DNA from: Peptoniphilus_A hominis
GTDB taxonomy: Bacteria > Bacillota > Clostridia > Tissierellales > Peptoniphilaceae
Direction: 5' to 3'
NCBI RefSeq assembly: GCF_040096015.1
Contig: NZ_JBBMFO010000004.1
Location: 1-64,000 of the forward strand
DNA length: 64,000 nucleotides
The stretch's first letter is position 1, and each line of letters begins with the position of its first letter. Made by a program: the position numbers and the translations under genes. This document shows, piece by piece, positions 42,403 through 50,502 of this stretch. A model generated the notes under the pieces. It saw only the letters and a list, made by a program, of their open reading frames with translations. It was not told where the DNA came from and did no database searches.

Positions 42403-43761
42403 ATGATAAAAGTGAAAGATAAAGAAATTACAAATATCGAAAAAAATTTAATGACTGAAGGAAGCATCTGGAAGACAATTCTCATCTTCTCCATACCCCT
42501 AATCCTTGGCAACCTTCTTCAACAGACCTACAACACCATTGACTCCATGATAGTTGGAAACTTCGTAGGAAGTAATGCCTTGGCGGCAGTTGGATCAAGC
42601 ACAGCCCTTATAAACCTACTCATATCCTTTGCCCAGGGCATAGCTGTTGGCTCTGGCATAATTCTTGCCCAATCCCTTGGCTCTAATCAAAGAAAGGATG
42701 TTAGAGTATCCATCCACACTTCCCTGGCCCTTGCCCTAGTTCTTGGCATCTCCATTTCCATCTTGGGATACATCTTTGCCCCCTGGTTTTTGGAAAAGAT
42801 GCAGACGCCAAGTGAAGTCATGCCCGAGTCTATCGAATATCTAAGAGTTTTTTCTCTGGGTCTAGTCTTTAATGTCATCTACAACATGGAGGCTGGCATC
42901 TTAAATGCTGTGGGAAATTCAAAACGCTCCCTTCTATACCTTTTCATTGCATCAGCTACCAATGTAGTCCTAGATTTTTTATGCATCAAAAATTTTGCCA
43001 TGGGCGTAAAAGGTGCAGCCATTGCCACAAACATCAGCCAATTTATTTCTGCCCTATTGGCACTTTTATTTTTGCTCCGAGTTCCTGAAATCTATAAAGT
43101 TCGCTTGAATAAAATAAAAATTCAGGCTGACATGGCACTTCGCATAATAAAAGTTGGCATACCAACAGCAATTCAAGGGGCAGTAATATCTCTATCCAAT
43201 GTAATAATGCAGTCTAGCGTCAATGCCTTTGGGCCCATGCCCATGGCAGGCTTCGGCGCCTTTGTAAAGATTGACGGCTTTAACATCTTGCCCGTCCTAA
43301 GCCTAAGCCTTGCCATAACAACCTTCGCTGGGCAAAACTACGGGGCAGGCAAAATTGACAGGGTGAAGAAGGGAATGTGGACTACCCTTCTTATGACTAT
43401 CATCTACACAATAATTTCTGGCACCATGCTTTACAAATTTGCACCAAGGGTCATTGCCCTCTTCACTCAGGAGCCTGATGTAATTGCAGCAGGAGTTCTC
43501 GCCACGAAATTTTTCTGTCCCTTCTACTTTCTCCTTGCCATCCTCCACTCCCTGGCAGGCACAGTGAGGGGCACTGGAAGGACAGTGCCACCAATGATAA
43601 TAATGCTCTTGTCCCTTTGCCTCTTTAGGATTCTCGCCGCAAAATTTGTAATTCCACATTACATGGCAATAGAGAATGTCTACCTTCTCTATCCCATCTC
43701 CTGGACTCTAGGCGCAGTCCTCATGATTGCCTACACCCTAAAGGCAGATTGGACAAAATAA
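42403..43761 (+). CDS. MATE-family efflux transporter
   Basis: The 452-residue protein has twelve hydrophobic segments in two homologous halves. Family stretches include IPLILGNLLQQTYNTIDSMIVGNFVG in helix 1 and GIPTAIQGAVISLSNVIMQ in helix 7. MATE pumps export cationic drugs or metabolites using Na+ or H+. The start is uncertain: neither the ATG at 42403 nor the GTG at 42412 has a clear ribosome binding site, while AGAGGAA at about 42367 precedes a five-codon mini-ORF (ATG at 42383). Confidence 0.92.
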   Translation: MIKVKDKEITNIEKNLMTEGSIWKTILIFSIPLILGNLLQQTYNTIDSMIVGNFVGSNALAAVGSSTALINLLISFAQGIAVGSGIILAQSLGSNQRKDVRVSIHTSLALALVLGISISILGYIFAPWFLEKMQTPSEVMPESIEYLRVFSLGLVFNVIYNMEAGILNAVGNSKRSLLYLFIASATNVVLDFLCIKNFAMGVKGAAIATNISQFISALLALLFLLRVPEIYKVRLNKIKIQADMALRIIKVGIPTAIQGAVISLSNVIMQSSVNAFGPMPMAGFGAFVKIDGFNILPVLSLSLAITTFAGQNYGAGKIDRVKKGMWTTLLMTIIYTIISGTMLYKFAPRVIALFTQEPDVIAAGVLATKFFCPFYFLLAILHSLAGTVRGTGRTVPPMIIMLLSLCLFRILAAKFVIPHYMAIENVYLLYPISWTLGAVLMIAYTLKADWTK

Positions 43762-43776
43762 ATTATAAAAGGCAAT

Positions 43777-43817
43777 AAAAAAACATTGTTTGAAATTTAT
43801 CTTCAAGCAATGTTTTT
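43777..43817. terminator. Bidirectional terminator, MATE / trxB
   Basis: AAAAACATTGTTTGAA pairs with TTCAAGCAATGTTTTT across a short loop. Confidence 0.9.
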
Positions 43818-43831
43818 CTTTTTGCAAATAT

Positions 43832-44785
43832 TTATTTATTTTCCTTGAAACCTTCGTAAAGATTTCCTTCTTCTTCGTCAATATACTTTTGTGCATTCAT
43901 GGCAGCAACTGCACCGTCACCAGCTGCGTTGACAACTTGGCGAACAGTCTTCTTTCTTATATCTCCTGCTGCAAAAACTCCTGGCACATTTGTCCTCATC
44001 TCTTCGTCAGTCTTGATGTAGCCATCATCTGTTAAGTCTACCTTACCCTTAAACATATCAGTCTTAGGAACATAGCCGATAAAGACAAAGATGCCGAAAG
44101 GATCGTCAGCCTTAATTGACCTTTCCTCGCCAGTCTTAGTGTCCTTTAAAATCATTTCATTGACAATCTTGTCGCCCTTGATTTCCTTTACAGTTGTGTT
44201 CCAAATAAAATCAATCTTGTCGTTCTTAAAGGCCTTTTCTTGAAGGACCTTTGAAGCCCTAAGCTCGTCTCTTCTGTGAATGATGTAAACTTTCTTGGCA
44301 AAATTTGTTATGAAAATTGCCTCTTGAACAGCAGAGTCGCCCCCGCCCACAACATAAACAGTTTCATCTTCATAGAAGGCAGCATCACAAGTTGAGCAGT
44401 AGCTTACGCCACGACCCTTGTATTCTTTTTCACCAGGCGCACCAATTTCTCTTGGAGAAGCACCAGTGGCAATGATGACTGCCTTGGCTTCGTAAGAATC
44501 AACATGACCCTTGATCTTTTTGACCTTGCCTTCAAGTTCAATGTCTTCCACTTCGTCCATGACAATTTCTGCCCCAAACTTTTTCGCTTGGTCAGCCATT
44601 CTCTTTCCTAGTTCAACGCCATCAATGGCATCAATCCCAGGATAATTTTCAACATTAGTAGTCTCAGCGATTTGTCCGCCTTCGATTCCCTTTTCTATAA
44701 TTAAAGTTTTCTTTTTACTTCTAGCCGCATAAAGACCTGCAGATAAACCAGCAGGACCTCCACCAATTATAATAATATCGTACAT
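43832..44785 (-). CDS. trxB: Thioredoxin-disulfide reductase
   Basis: The 317-residue flavoprotein has an N-terminal FAD motif IIGGGPAGLSAGLYAAR, the redox-active CSTCDAAFYED (CxxC), an NAD(P) motif VYVVGGGDSAVQEA and C-terminal GVFAAGDIRKKTVRQVVNAAGDGAVAA. It reduces thioredoxin with NADPH. GGAGGGATTGA lies before the ATG. A 68-base divergent region separates it from the DUF2207-like gene. Confidence 0.95.
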   Translation of the reverse strand: MYDIIIIGGGPAGLSAGLYAARSKKKTLIIEKGIEGGQIAETTNVENYPGIDAIDGVELGKRMADQAKKFGAEIVMDEVEDIELEGKVKKIKGHVDSYEAKAVIIATGASPREIGAPGEKEYKGRGVSYCSTCDAAFYEDETVYVVGGGDSAVQEAIFITNFAKKVYIIHRRDELRASKVLQEKAFKNDKIDFIWNTTVKEIKGDKIVNEMILKDTKTGEERSIKADDPFGIFVFIGYVPKTDMFKGKVDLTDDGYIKTDEEMRTNVPGVFAAGDIRKKTVRQVVNAAGDGAVAAMNAQKYIDEEEGNLYEGFKENK

Positions 44786-44853
44786 TCAATCCCTCCAATA
44801 TAAATATTATACCCAAAAAAATTTTTTTGTATATAATAGAAAGAGGTGATTAA

Positions 44854-45756
44854 ATGGAATTAAAAATGAACTTATCAAGCACATACTTTTTGACAATAAA
44901 TATCTTGCTCATAGTCTTGTCCCTCTTCATGGCATATCTTTTAGCCAAGAAAAAAGAAGGCCCAGCAAAAGATAGAAATCTAAACCTAAAATATTACGAG
45001 AAAGGTTACCTCTACAAGGGTCCAAACTTTATCTACAACACAATAATAGCCATGATAGTAAAAGTTATTGGCGAGGGTCATGTAGAAATTGAAAAAAATT
45101 TTTACACTACAAAATCTGGCGAAGAAAAAATTTCCTTCAAGCTTAAAAATTTAAGAGAAGATGGACTAGACCCTGGAGAGAAAAAACTTTTTGACACCCT
45201 CTTTTCCTTTGGCGAGGGAGAAATTTCAACTCGAACTTTGGATAAAATGAGAAGGCGAGAGCCCGACAACTATAACAAAAAATTCAACGACTTTATATAT
45301 TACTTGGAAGAAAAAATGGTGGCAAAAAAACTTTTTACTAGAGAAAAAAAGACCCTTAAAATCCTATTGTCCTTTGTAGTCTTTTCCCTCTTATTTTTCG
45401 TGGGCATAGTCACAGTCTACAACGAAAAATTCTTTGGCATAATAAGCATAGTCTTGGCTCTAGTCTTTTACGCAAGGCTCATAACGACCTTCTCAAAGAT
45501 GACAGAGCTTGGCAACAAAAAATATAGAGAATTAGAAAAAGTAGAAGAAGAACTACTTAAGGGTTTGGGAGATGAAGAAGAAGACTTTCTCCTTGCCATT
45601 GCCTTTGGACTAAAGGCAGAAAACATAAGGGCGATTTATGAAAATATAATCGTGAAGGATCCAGAAATAAGGGATTGGCAAATCTTTTTCGAAAAAGATT
45701 TTTATAAAAACTTTAAAGTTGCCCTAGTGGGAGATCATTTGTTAGTTAGGAACTAA
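44854..45756 (+). CDS. DUF2207-like membrane protein, C-terminal part of the family
   Basis: The 300-residue protein has an N-terminal membrane helix, a soluble stretch with GEEKISFKLKNLREDGLDPGEKKLFDTLF, then two central membrane helices (about 168-210) and a cytoplasmic tail with EDFLLAIAFGLKAE. This resembles the C-terminal half of DUF2207 proteins, without the extracellular N-terminal domain. Function is unknown. AGAGGTGATTAA precedes the ATG. It is the last ordinary gene before the repeat-rich region. Confidence 0.65.
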   Translation: MELKMNLSSTYFLTINILLIVLSLFMAYLLAKKKEGPAKDRNLNLKYYEKGYLYKGPNFIYNTIIAMIVKVIGEGHVEIEKNFYTTKSGEEKISFKLKNLREDGLDPGEKKLFDTLFSFGEGEISTRTLDKMRRREPDNYNKKFNDFIYYLEEKMVAKKLFTREKKTLKILLSFVVFSLLFFVGIVTVYNEKFFGIISIVLALVFYARLITTFSKMTELGNKKYRELEKVEEELLKGLGDEEEDFLLAIAFGLKAENIRAIYENIIVKDPEIRDWQIFFEKDFYKNFKVALVGDHLLVRN

Positions 45757-45794
45757 AGGAAAAATAAAAAAAGCTTCGCTTTTAAATTCTTTTT

Positions 45795-45870
45795 AAGGAG
45801 GGGGCATAGGGGGCGGCAATGCCCCCTCTACCCCCTCCTTTGACCTCCCCCACACCCCTGTGCCCTGGAT
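45795..45870 (+). repeat. Dispersed repeat copy 1 (G/C-run palindrome)
   Basis: AAGGAGGGGGCATAGGGGGC begins an imperfect palindrome of about 46 bases that ends CTACCCCCTCCTT, followed by a C-rich linker (CCCCCACACCCCTGTGCCCTGG). Copy 4 at 48758 is nearly identical and copy 3 at 46529 is its reverse complement. A short AAGCTTCGCTTT hairpin lies on each side. Confidence 0.8.
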
Positions 45871-45877
45871 CAACAAG

Positions 45878-46170
45878 TATAAAGCTTCGCTTTAAGATCA
45901 GATTAAAAAATTTTTTCTTTATAAAATATATTTCTATTATTAAATTTCTTTTTTTATTATTGGAGGGGCTTAGGGGCGTCTTAATGCCCCTTGCCCCTCC
46001 AAACCTCCCCTTTCACCCCACGCACTGGAAGTCCAAAAAAATCGGTCATGCTAAATTTTCAAAACTCGCTCTTCGAGCTCAAACAGTTGAAAATTTTTAA
46101 CGCATAACCGATTTTTTTGCTTATCTTATACACTCTCATTAGTCTACTGTTCTGGCTAAAGATGTTTTCT
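45878..46170 (+). repeat. Dispersed repeat copy 2, full-length form
   Basis: Order: AAGCTTCGCTTTAAG, an AT spacer, a G/C-run palindrome (45962-46000), a C-rich linker with CACGCACTGGAAGTCC, then a long hairpin whose arms are AAAAAATCGGTCATGC and GCATAACCGATTTTTT (46034-46123). Copy 6 at 59990 has the same modules in the same order. No coding potential is evident. Confidence 0.8.
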
Positions 46171-46261
46171 TTAAAAATTAATTAAAAGTTTGCATCAGAT
46201 AAAAGTCTTGTGGAAAAAAATTAGCTTTGCAAGAGTGCCCAGCTTGTTGTTATAGATGTAA

Positions 46262-46610
46262 GGCAGTTATCTTTGCCAATATGCCGTAGAAGCCATAAGG
46301 CAGTAAGCAAAAAGTTCGAAGGCGTTAAAAAATTTTGCTGTTTGAGAGAGCGAAGCGAACGAGTTGACATGACCTAACCCAATTTGCGAAGCAAATTGAT
46401 GGTAGGTCAGTTCGCAAATTGTTGCTTGCAACAATTTACGCTTCCTATTTCTTTTTAGCCGTAGAACTTTTTGCTTAGCCGTGGGTCGAGGCCCCTGCCA
46501 GGGCACGGGGGTGTGGGAGAGGTTATAGGAGGGGGTAGAGGGGGCATTGCCGCCCCCTATGCCCCCTCCTTAAAAACAATTTAAAGCGTAGCTTTAGAAA
46601 AATTTTATAT
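46262..46610 (-). repeat. Dispersed repeat copy 3, left arm of the inverted pair around the amidase cassette
   Basis: Read on the minus strand it begins with the G/C-run palindrome (46529-46572), then CACCCCCGTGCCCTGGCAGG and a GCCTCGACCC linker, then GCAAAAAGTTCTACGGCTAA and the complementary hairpin arm. It matches copy 4 (48758-48960) in reverse orientation, with an extra insertion of about 100 bases at 46365-46465 made of small GCGAAGC-type hairpins. Confidence 0.8.
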
Positions 46611-46654
46611 TAAAAATAAAACTCAAATAGAAAAAAATTTTTTCTGCTTTTTTA

Positions 46655-46686
46655 AAAGCCTTTTTTTACAATAAAAAAAAAGGCTT
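46655..46686 (-). terminator. Terminator of the sigma/amidase cassette
   Basis: AAAAGCC-TTTTTTT..AAAAAAA-AGGCTT forms a long A/T stem with GCC/GGC base, about 70 bases after the YvrJ stop. Confidence 0.6.
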
Positions 46687-46752
46687 GCGCCCCACATATG
46701 TACCTTATTATTAATAATAATAAAAATTAAATTTAATTTAAAACCAATAAAC

Positions 46753-46899
46753 TTACTTTTTAAAATCCTCAATAGCATTACTTAGCTCTACTATTACTTC
46801 CCTTAGCTCCTCCATCTTTTTCTCCAACCTCACCAAAAGGTAGCAAGAAATTGCAATGGGAAAGCCAATGTTTGAAATATTAGACAACAAATCTTCCAT
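46753..46899 (-). CDS. YvrJ-family small membrane protein
   Basis: A 48-codon gene encodes MEDLLSNISNIGFPIAISCY, a hydrophobic segment to about residue 23, then a charged helix LEKKMEELREVIVELSNAI. This matches the YvrJ family. One membrane helix plus a charged tail is also the layout of BhlA/UviB-type holin-like proteins. It starts three bases before the DUF2922 gene ends, so it is tightly linked. I infer a possible membrane-permeabilising or anchoring role; none is proven. Confidence 0.8.
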   Translation of the reverse strand: MEDLLSNISNIGFPIAISCYLLVRLEKKMEELREVIVELSNAIEDFKK

Positions 46900-46901
46900 A
46901 A

Positions 46902-47117
46902 TCAAAGCGCCCCTTCAGTTCTAGTAATAATAGTAGCGCCGTTAAAAGTCTTGATGTGACCCATTTTGCCATTGACAAGATTGTTGTTAGTGATAGTGCC
47001 GGCAACAGCCTCTGCATCAGCTCTTTCGACATTCTCTCTAGGGTTTACAATATTAAGACTCCAAGGATTACCACCCTCATCAACAAAACTCATTCTAAGT
47101 GTTTTACTTTCTTTCAT
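46902..47117 (-). CDS. DUF2922-family protein
   Basis: The 71-residue protein (MKESKTLRMSFVDEGGNPWS, ending in HIKTFNGATIITRTEG) fits the DUF2922 family: two short beta-rich halves joined by a helix with DAEAVAGTITNNNLV. Function is unknown. The ATG at 47117 follows AAAGGAGATATGAGT; the frame stays open upstream but without family resemblance. In Firmicutes DUF1659, DUF2922 and YvrJ genes usually occur together, as here. Confidence 0.82.
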   Translation of the reverse strand: MKESKTLRMSFVDEGGNPWSLNIVNPRENVERADAEAVAGTITNNNLVNGKMGHIKTFNGATIITRTEGAL

Positions 47118-47160
47118 ACTCATATCTCCTTTCATAAATAACATAAAACTAAGAGCCATC

Positions 47161-47385
47161 TTAGGCTTGCTCTTCAAAAACTTCTTCAGTAATCTTAGAA
47201 GAAGAAGCAAGACTGCCATCAACTAAAGACTTGATGCCCTTGGACAAAGCATAAAGAGAATCATTAGTCGCATTGTTATCAATGTTTCTAACAGTGATGT
47301 TTCTCTTCTTAGTTTTGCCATCAGGACTTGTACTAGAAGTAACAGTCTTTAGCATGATCTTCTTATCATTAACATTAACTGCCAT
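47161..47385 (-). CDS. DUF1659-family protein
   Basis: The 74-residue protein (MAVNVNDKKIMLKTV, then KKRNITVRNIDNNATNDSLY and a C-terminal acidic tail) fits DUF1659. It shares the two-strand, helix pattern of DUF2922 and the two may form a pair. The ATG at 47385 follows TAGGAGGTGAAAATA; a GTG three codons earlier overlaps that site. A 75-base gap separates it from the amidase gene, enough for an internal promoter. Confidence 0.82.
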   Translation of the reverse strand: MAVNVNDKKIMLKTVTSSTSPDGKTKKRNITVRNIDNNATNDSLYALSKGIKSLVDGSLASSSKITEEVFEEQA

Positions 47386-47459
47386 TATTTTCACCTCCTA
47401 CTATATATATAGAAAAAAAAGCCAAAAGTTACTATGGAAAAATGAAAAAAATTTAAAAA

Positions 47460-47936
47460 TTATAAACTTTCCTTAAACTTCCACCAAGCCCCCCAGTTGT
47501 TGGCGCTCATAGAGTGAGGACAAAGCTTGTGTGACGCATCAAAATGACGGACAACTCTCTTAAGAGGAATATTGTAAAAATCCATGAGAAAGCGAATGAC
47601 AACTCGTGCATTCTCTAGCGCCTTATCATAATCACCGTCACTGTTTACGCAGATCTCCACACCAATAGAATTAGAATTAGTGATGCCATACCTGCCATGG
47701 CCGTCGCCGCAGTGCCAAGAAGCATTAACAGTCTCAACAGTCTCCACTATCCTCTTGTCATCCACAAAATAATGAGCAGAAGCCTTTCTGTTGCCCCCAT
47801 TAAAATACCTATAATGAGCAAGAGCATCAGCACCGGCTCTAGGATTGCCTGTGTCGTGAACAACGATAAAAGTAGGTCTTACCATACCCTCTCTCTTAGA
47901 AAAATTAAACTTAATAAGTCTCTTCTCAATTAACAT
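47460..47936 (-). CDS. N-acetylmuramoyl-L-alanine amidase (Amidase_2)
   Basis: The 158-residue protein is a single amidase_2/PGRP-type zinc hydrolase: IVVHDTGNPRAGADALAHYRYF (first ligand H), ASAHYFVDDKRIVETV, SIGVEICVNSDGDY, and VVRHFDASHKLCPHSM (remaining ligands). It cleaves the bond between N-acetylmuramic acid and L-alanine. There is no signal peptide and no cell-wall-binding domain, as in phage endolysins that need a holin to leave the cell. It lies 12 bases after the sigma factor gene. Confidence 0.93.
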   Translation of the reverse strand: MLIEKRLIKFNFSKREGMVRPTFIVVHDTGNPRAGADALAHYRYFNGGNRKASAHYFVDDKRIVETVETVNASWHCGDGHGRYGITNSNSIGVEICVNSDGDYDKALENARVVIRFLMDFYNIPLKRVVRHFDASHKLCPHSMSANNWGAWWKFKESL

Positions 47937-47948
47937 AAAATCACCTCC

Positions 47949-48530
47949 TCACCTATAGTGACAAGAAATATATTGCCTCATATTATTAATAGCATTGACC
48001 TTAAGATTAATGACAGTCCTCTTAGAAATGCCAAGGAAATCAGCAATCTCCGAAAGACCAAGCCTTTCATAAAAAAATAACCTGACAACAGTCTCCTGCC
48101 TTGGAGTGAGAGAATCAATAGCATCCTTTAACATCGCCAGCCTCTCACCCTCCAAAAAGTCTCCCTCAATATCCACCCCAGCATCAAGACTATCAAAGAT
48201 GCCAAGACTTTCCTCATCATCAGAAGGACTATCGTGAATATCACTATTCACATCCCTTAAATACTTGTAAGTGTTCATATAAAAAAACTTCAAATACGAC
48301 TTGACATATTTTAGGAAAGATCTCTTGTTGTCGAAGTCCTCAATGCAGGATAAAACCATTGCCCTCCCGTCAGAATAGAGGTCCTCGTATTCACTTGGAA
48401 TGTGGCAATATTTGTTAATAGATGAGCGAATAAGGGGGTCCAGCATATCAAGAAGCTTTACCTTTGACCTCTCCTCACCTACTAGGGCAGACCTCAAAAC
48501 TCTGTTAAAATCTTTATAATCATTCATCAT
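47949..48530 (-). CDS. Sigma-70-family factor, YvrI/UviA-like
   Basis: The 193-residue protein has a region-2-like part (EYEDLYSDGRAMVLSCIEDFDNKRSFLKYVKSYLKFFYMN, about 48-88), an acidic linker rich in D, E and S (about 95-125) and a region-4 helix-turn-helix (LTPRQETVVRLFFYERLGLSEIADFLGISKRTVINLK). Small clostridial sigma factors such as UviA, BotR and TcdR have this plan and control toxin or bacteriocin genes next to holin-like genes. It heads the five-gene cassette and may autoregulate it. GAGGAGG precedes the ATG. Confidence 0.85.
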   Translation of the reverse strand: MMNDYKDFNRVLRSALVGEERSKVKLLDMLDPLIRSSINKYCHIPSEYEDLYSDGRAMVLSCIEDFDNKRSFLKYVKSYLKFFYMNTYKYLRDVNSDIHDSPSDDEESLGIFDSLDAGVDIEGDFLEGERLAMLKDAIDSLTPRQETVVRLFFYERLGLSEIADFLGISKRTVINLKVNAINNMRQYISCHYR

Positions 48531-48560
48531 AGAAGCCTCCTCTTTTTAATCTATGAGATA

Positions 48561-48589
48561 ATTATAAAACTTTTGTTTATATTTGTCAA
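48561..48589 (-). promoter_or_regulatory. Perfect consensus promoter of the sigma/amidase cassette
   Basis: TTGACA (48584-48589), 17 bases and TATAAT (48561-48566) on the minus strand, about 30 bases before the sigma factor ATG. It implies that the cassette is at least basally transcribed by the housekeeping polymerase. Confidence 0.9.
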
Positions 48590-48639
48590 ACATAAGTTTA
48601 AATTTATTTTCTTAATCAAGAAAAAAAATAAAGAAGCTT

Positions 48640-48975
48640 TTTTGAAAAGCTTCAAGTAAAAAGTTTTTATTTCAAAGCCTGCGCCTTTAAGGCTAAAAAA
48701 ATAGGATTTTTTCTTTTTGAATTTATTTTTTTATTTTTTTTTATTTATTTTTTATTTAAGGAGGGGGCATAGGGGGCGGCAATGCCCCCTCTACCCCCTC
48801 CTTTGACCTCCCCCACACCCCCGTGCCCTGGCAGGGGCCTCGACCCTCAGCTACGCAAAAAGTTCTACGGCTAAAATTTTGAACTCGCTCATTTCATTCG
48901 CTCAAACAGCAAAATTTTTTAACGCCTCCGAACTTTTTGCTTACTGCCTTACAGCTTCTACTGTTTATTATCAAA
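48640..48975 (+). repeat. Dispersed repeat copy 4, right arm of the inverted pair
   Basis: It contains a short AAGCTT hairpin, an AT-rich spacer, the G/C-run palindrome (48758-48803), the linker CCGTGCCCTGGCAGGGGCCT and a hairpin with arms AAAAAGTTC and GAACTTTTT (48859-48938) enclosing AAAATTTTG/CAAAATTTT. It is in reverse orientation to copy 3 and bounds the amidase cassette on its upstream side. Confidence 0.8.
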
Positions 48976-49199
48976 GATTGATTCCTTACCACACATCAAC
49001 AAGCTGGACATTGTTGCCAAGTTTATTTTTGAAGATAAAATTAAAACTCGATAACTTTTTGAAAGTTGTTGCTAAGTTTATTCTGGCGAATAAATTTTTT
49101 TCTTGAAGAGAGCTTAATCGTAGCCTTAAAAGTTTTCGGATACTTGTAACGAGGATTCTTTGTAAAGGTAAAACCATACTGTAGTCTTTTAAAACCCCG

Positions 49200-49590
49200 T
49201 AAAGCAAGACAGCCGTTAAAAAATTCAACTGTGAATGAGCGATTGATATTTGCGAAGCAAATTCAGTCGCTCAACCGACGAACCCTAACAACGAAAAGGA
49301 GCGAAGCGAACTTTGAGTTGATTAGGTTCGCGCGACGGTCGCGATAAAAAAATAGAGTTAGTCAAATAACTAACTCCAGTTAATAAAAAATTTTCAGTTT
49401 TAAAAGTTTGAGCGACCTAGTTTTGAATTTTAGGCTGGCTGCTGCTCGGGGTTGTTGGCAAAGGCCCCTGCCAGGGCGTGGGGTTCAAAGGGGGTGGTTT
49501 AAGGAGGGGGAAAAGGGGCCTCGCAATGCCCCTTAACCCCCTCCTTATAAGTGCATAAAGCCGCGAGGCTTTAAAATAAAATTCTTAATT
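49200..49590 (-). repeat. Dispersed repeat copy 5
   Basis: Read on the minus strand it carries the AAAGCC..GGCTTT hairpin, the G/C-run palindrome (49500-49547), a linker with GAACCCCACGCCCTGGCAGG and then hairpin-rich AT sequence. Its palindrome is the exact reverse complement of that in copy 6 (60078-60123). The stretch at 49211-49280 (AAAAAATTCAACTGTGAATG and following) recurs at 56405-56475. Confidence 0.78.
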
Positions 49591-49614
49591 TTTTCTTATA
49601 AAGAAAAAAGAAGC

Positions 49615-50403
49615 CTAATCTGCTTCTTTCTTAACTCGTGTCCAAACTTCTCTAAATATTTTTGTAAATTCTTCTGAAACTTCTTCTCTTAAAAGAGAAA
49701 TTTCTTTTGGCAACTCATTTTCATCTATGTCATTGTCTTTGTTTTTATCTTTAACTTCTGCTGTTAATATATTTTCCAGTTCCTCATTTTTTATAAGATC
49801 TATTAATTTTTTCCTTTCACTTTCATCCTTTATTTTTAATAAAAGTTCATCTTCATCTCCAGGAAGAGCCAGAAGTTCTAGCTTTATGTCTTCTGTTAGA
49901 GCTAGGCTAAGGGTAATTTTGTCAAGTTCTCCAAGGACAAGACTATTGTAGATTTTTATGGTATTATAAGCGACCTTATCATTTTCGTGGTTTATGTTAA
50001 AGATAATTTCATAATAAAGTTTATTTATCTTATCTCTATCAAGATACATAAGATAATTAGGTTTTGTAAGCACCAGGTATTCTGAAAGATTGTCCTGCAT
50101 CTTATGTAACCAATTTATTCTCTCTTTAGTGACAATTTCCTTGTACTTTTCCCTTTTGTTGTAAGAAAATCCTGCAAAAACACCAGCTACAGCTATAAGA
50201 GCAGAAAGGACTTTAGCTACAAGATCAGAACTAAGTGCCTTGTAGTGAAGTATTAAAAGAAATAAAATAACAAGAATCAAAAGATTAAAAAAGCAAATTT
50301 TTATCAATCTATGTAAAATTTTTTCTTCAGATGATAGATTTTTATCAAAAGTTTTTTTATTCATAATAACTTTATCTTTACTATCTTTTTTCTTATCGCA
50401 CAT
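49615..50403 (-). CDS. Hypothetical two-helix membrane protein
   Basis: I do not recognise this 262-residue protein. Residues 1-30 are basic, two membrane helices follow (about 37-55 and 63-80), then KREKYKEIVTKERINWLHKMQDNLSEYL and a long, highly charged helical cytoplasmic tail ending KKEAD. The layout is like small membrane sensors or effectors near mobile elements, but no motif supports a role. AGGAGGTGGT precedes the ATG. It lies between repeat copy 5 and the S-layer gene. Confidence 0.6.
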   Translation of the reverse strand: MCDKKKDSKDKVIMNKKTFDKNLSSEEKILHRLIKICFFNLLILVILFLLILHYKALSSDLVAKVLSALIAVAGVFAGFSYNKREKYKEIVTKERINWLHKMQDNLSEYLVLTKPNYLMYLDRDKINKLYYEIIFNINHENDKVAYNTIKIYNSLVLGELDKITLSLALTEDIKLELLALPGDEDELLLKIKDESERKKLIDLIKNEELENILTAEVKDKNKDNDIDENELPKEISLLREEVSEEFTKIFREVWTRVKKEAD

Positions 50404-50455
50404 ACTACCACCTCCTGCCCTAATTTTACCAGAAAAAAACTTTTATGTAAAAAGA

Positions 50456-50482
50456 AAAACCCGAGGTTTCCCTCGAGTTTTA
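50456..50482 (-). terminator. Terminator of the S-layer gene
   Basis: AAACCCGAGG-TTTC-CCTCGAGTTT with a T run on the minus strand. Confidence 0.85.
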
Positions 50483-50502
50483 TCTTTAAAGTTTAACTAA
50501 AC

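Noticed and set aside
46262..48975. Prophage remnant as the explanation for the amidase cassette
   Set aside because: No integrase, terminase, portal, capsid or tail gene is present, and the genes follow an order that occurs in chromosomes without phages. A decayed origin cannot be fully excluded.
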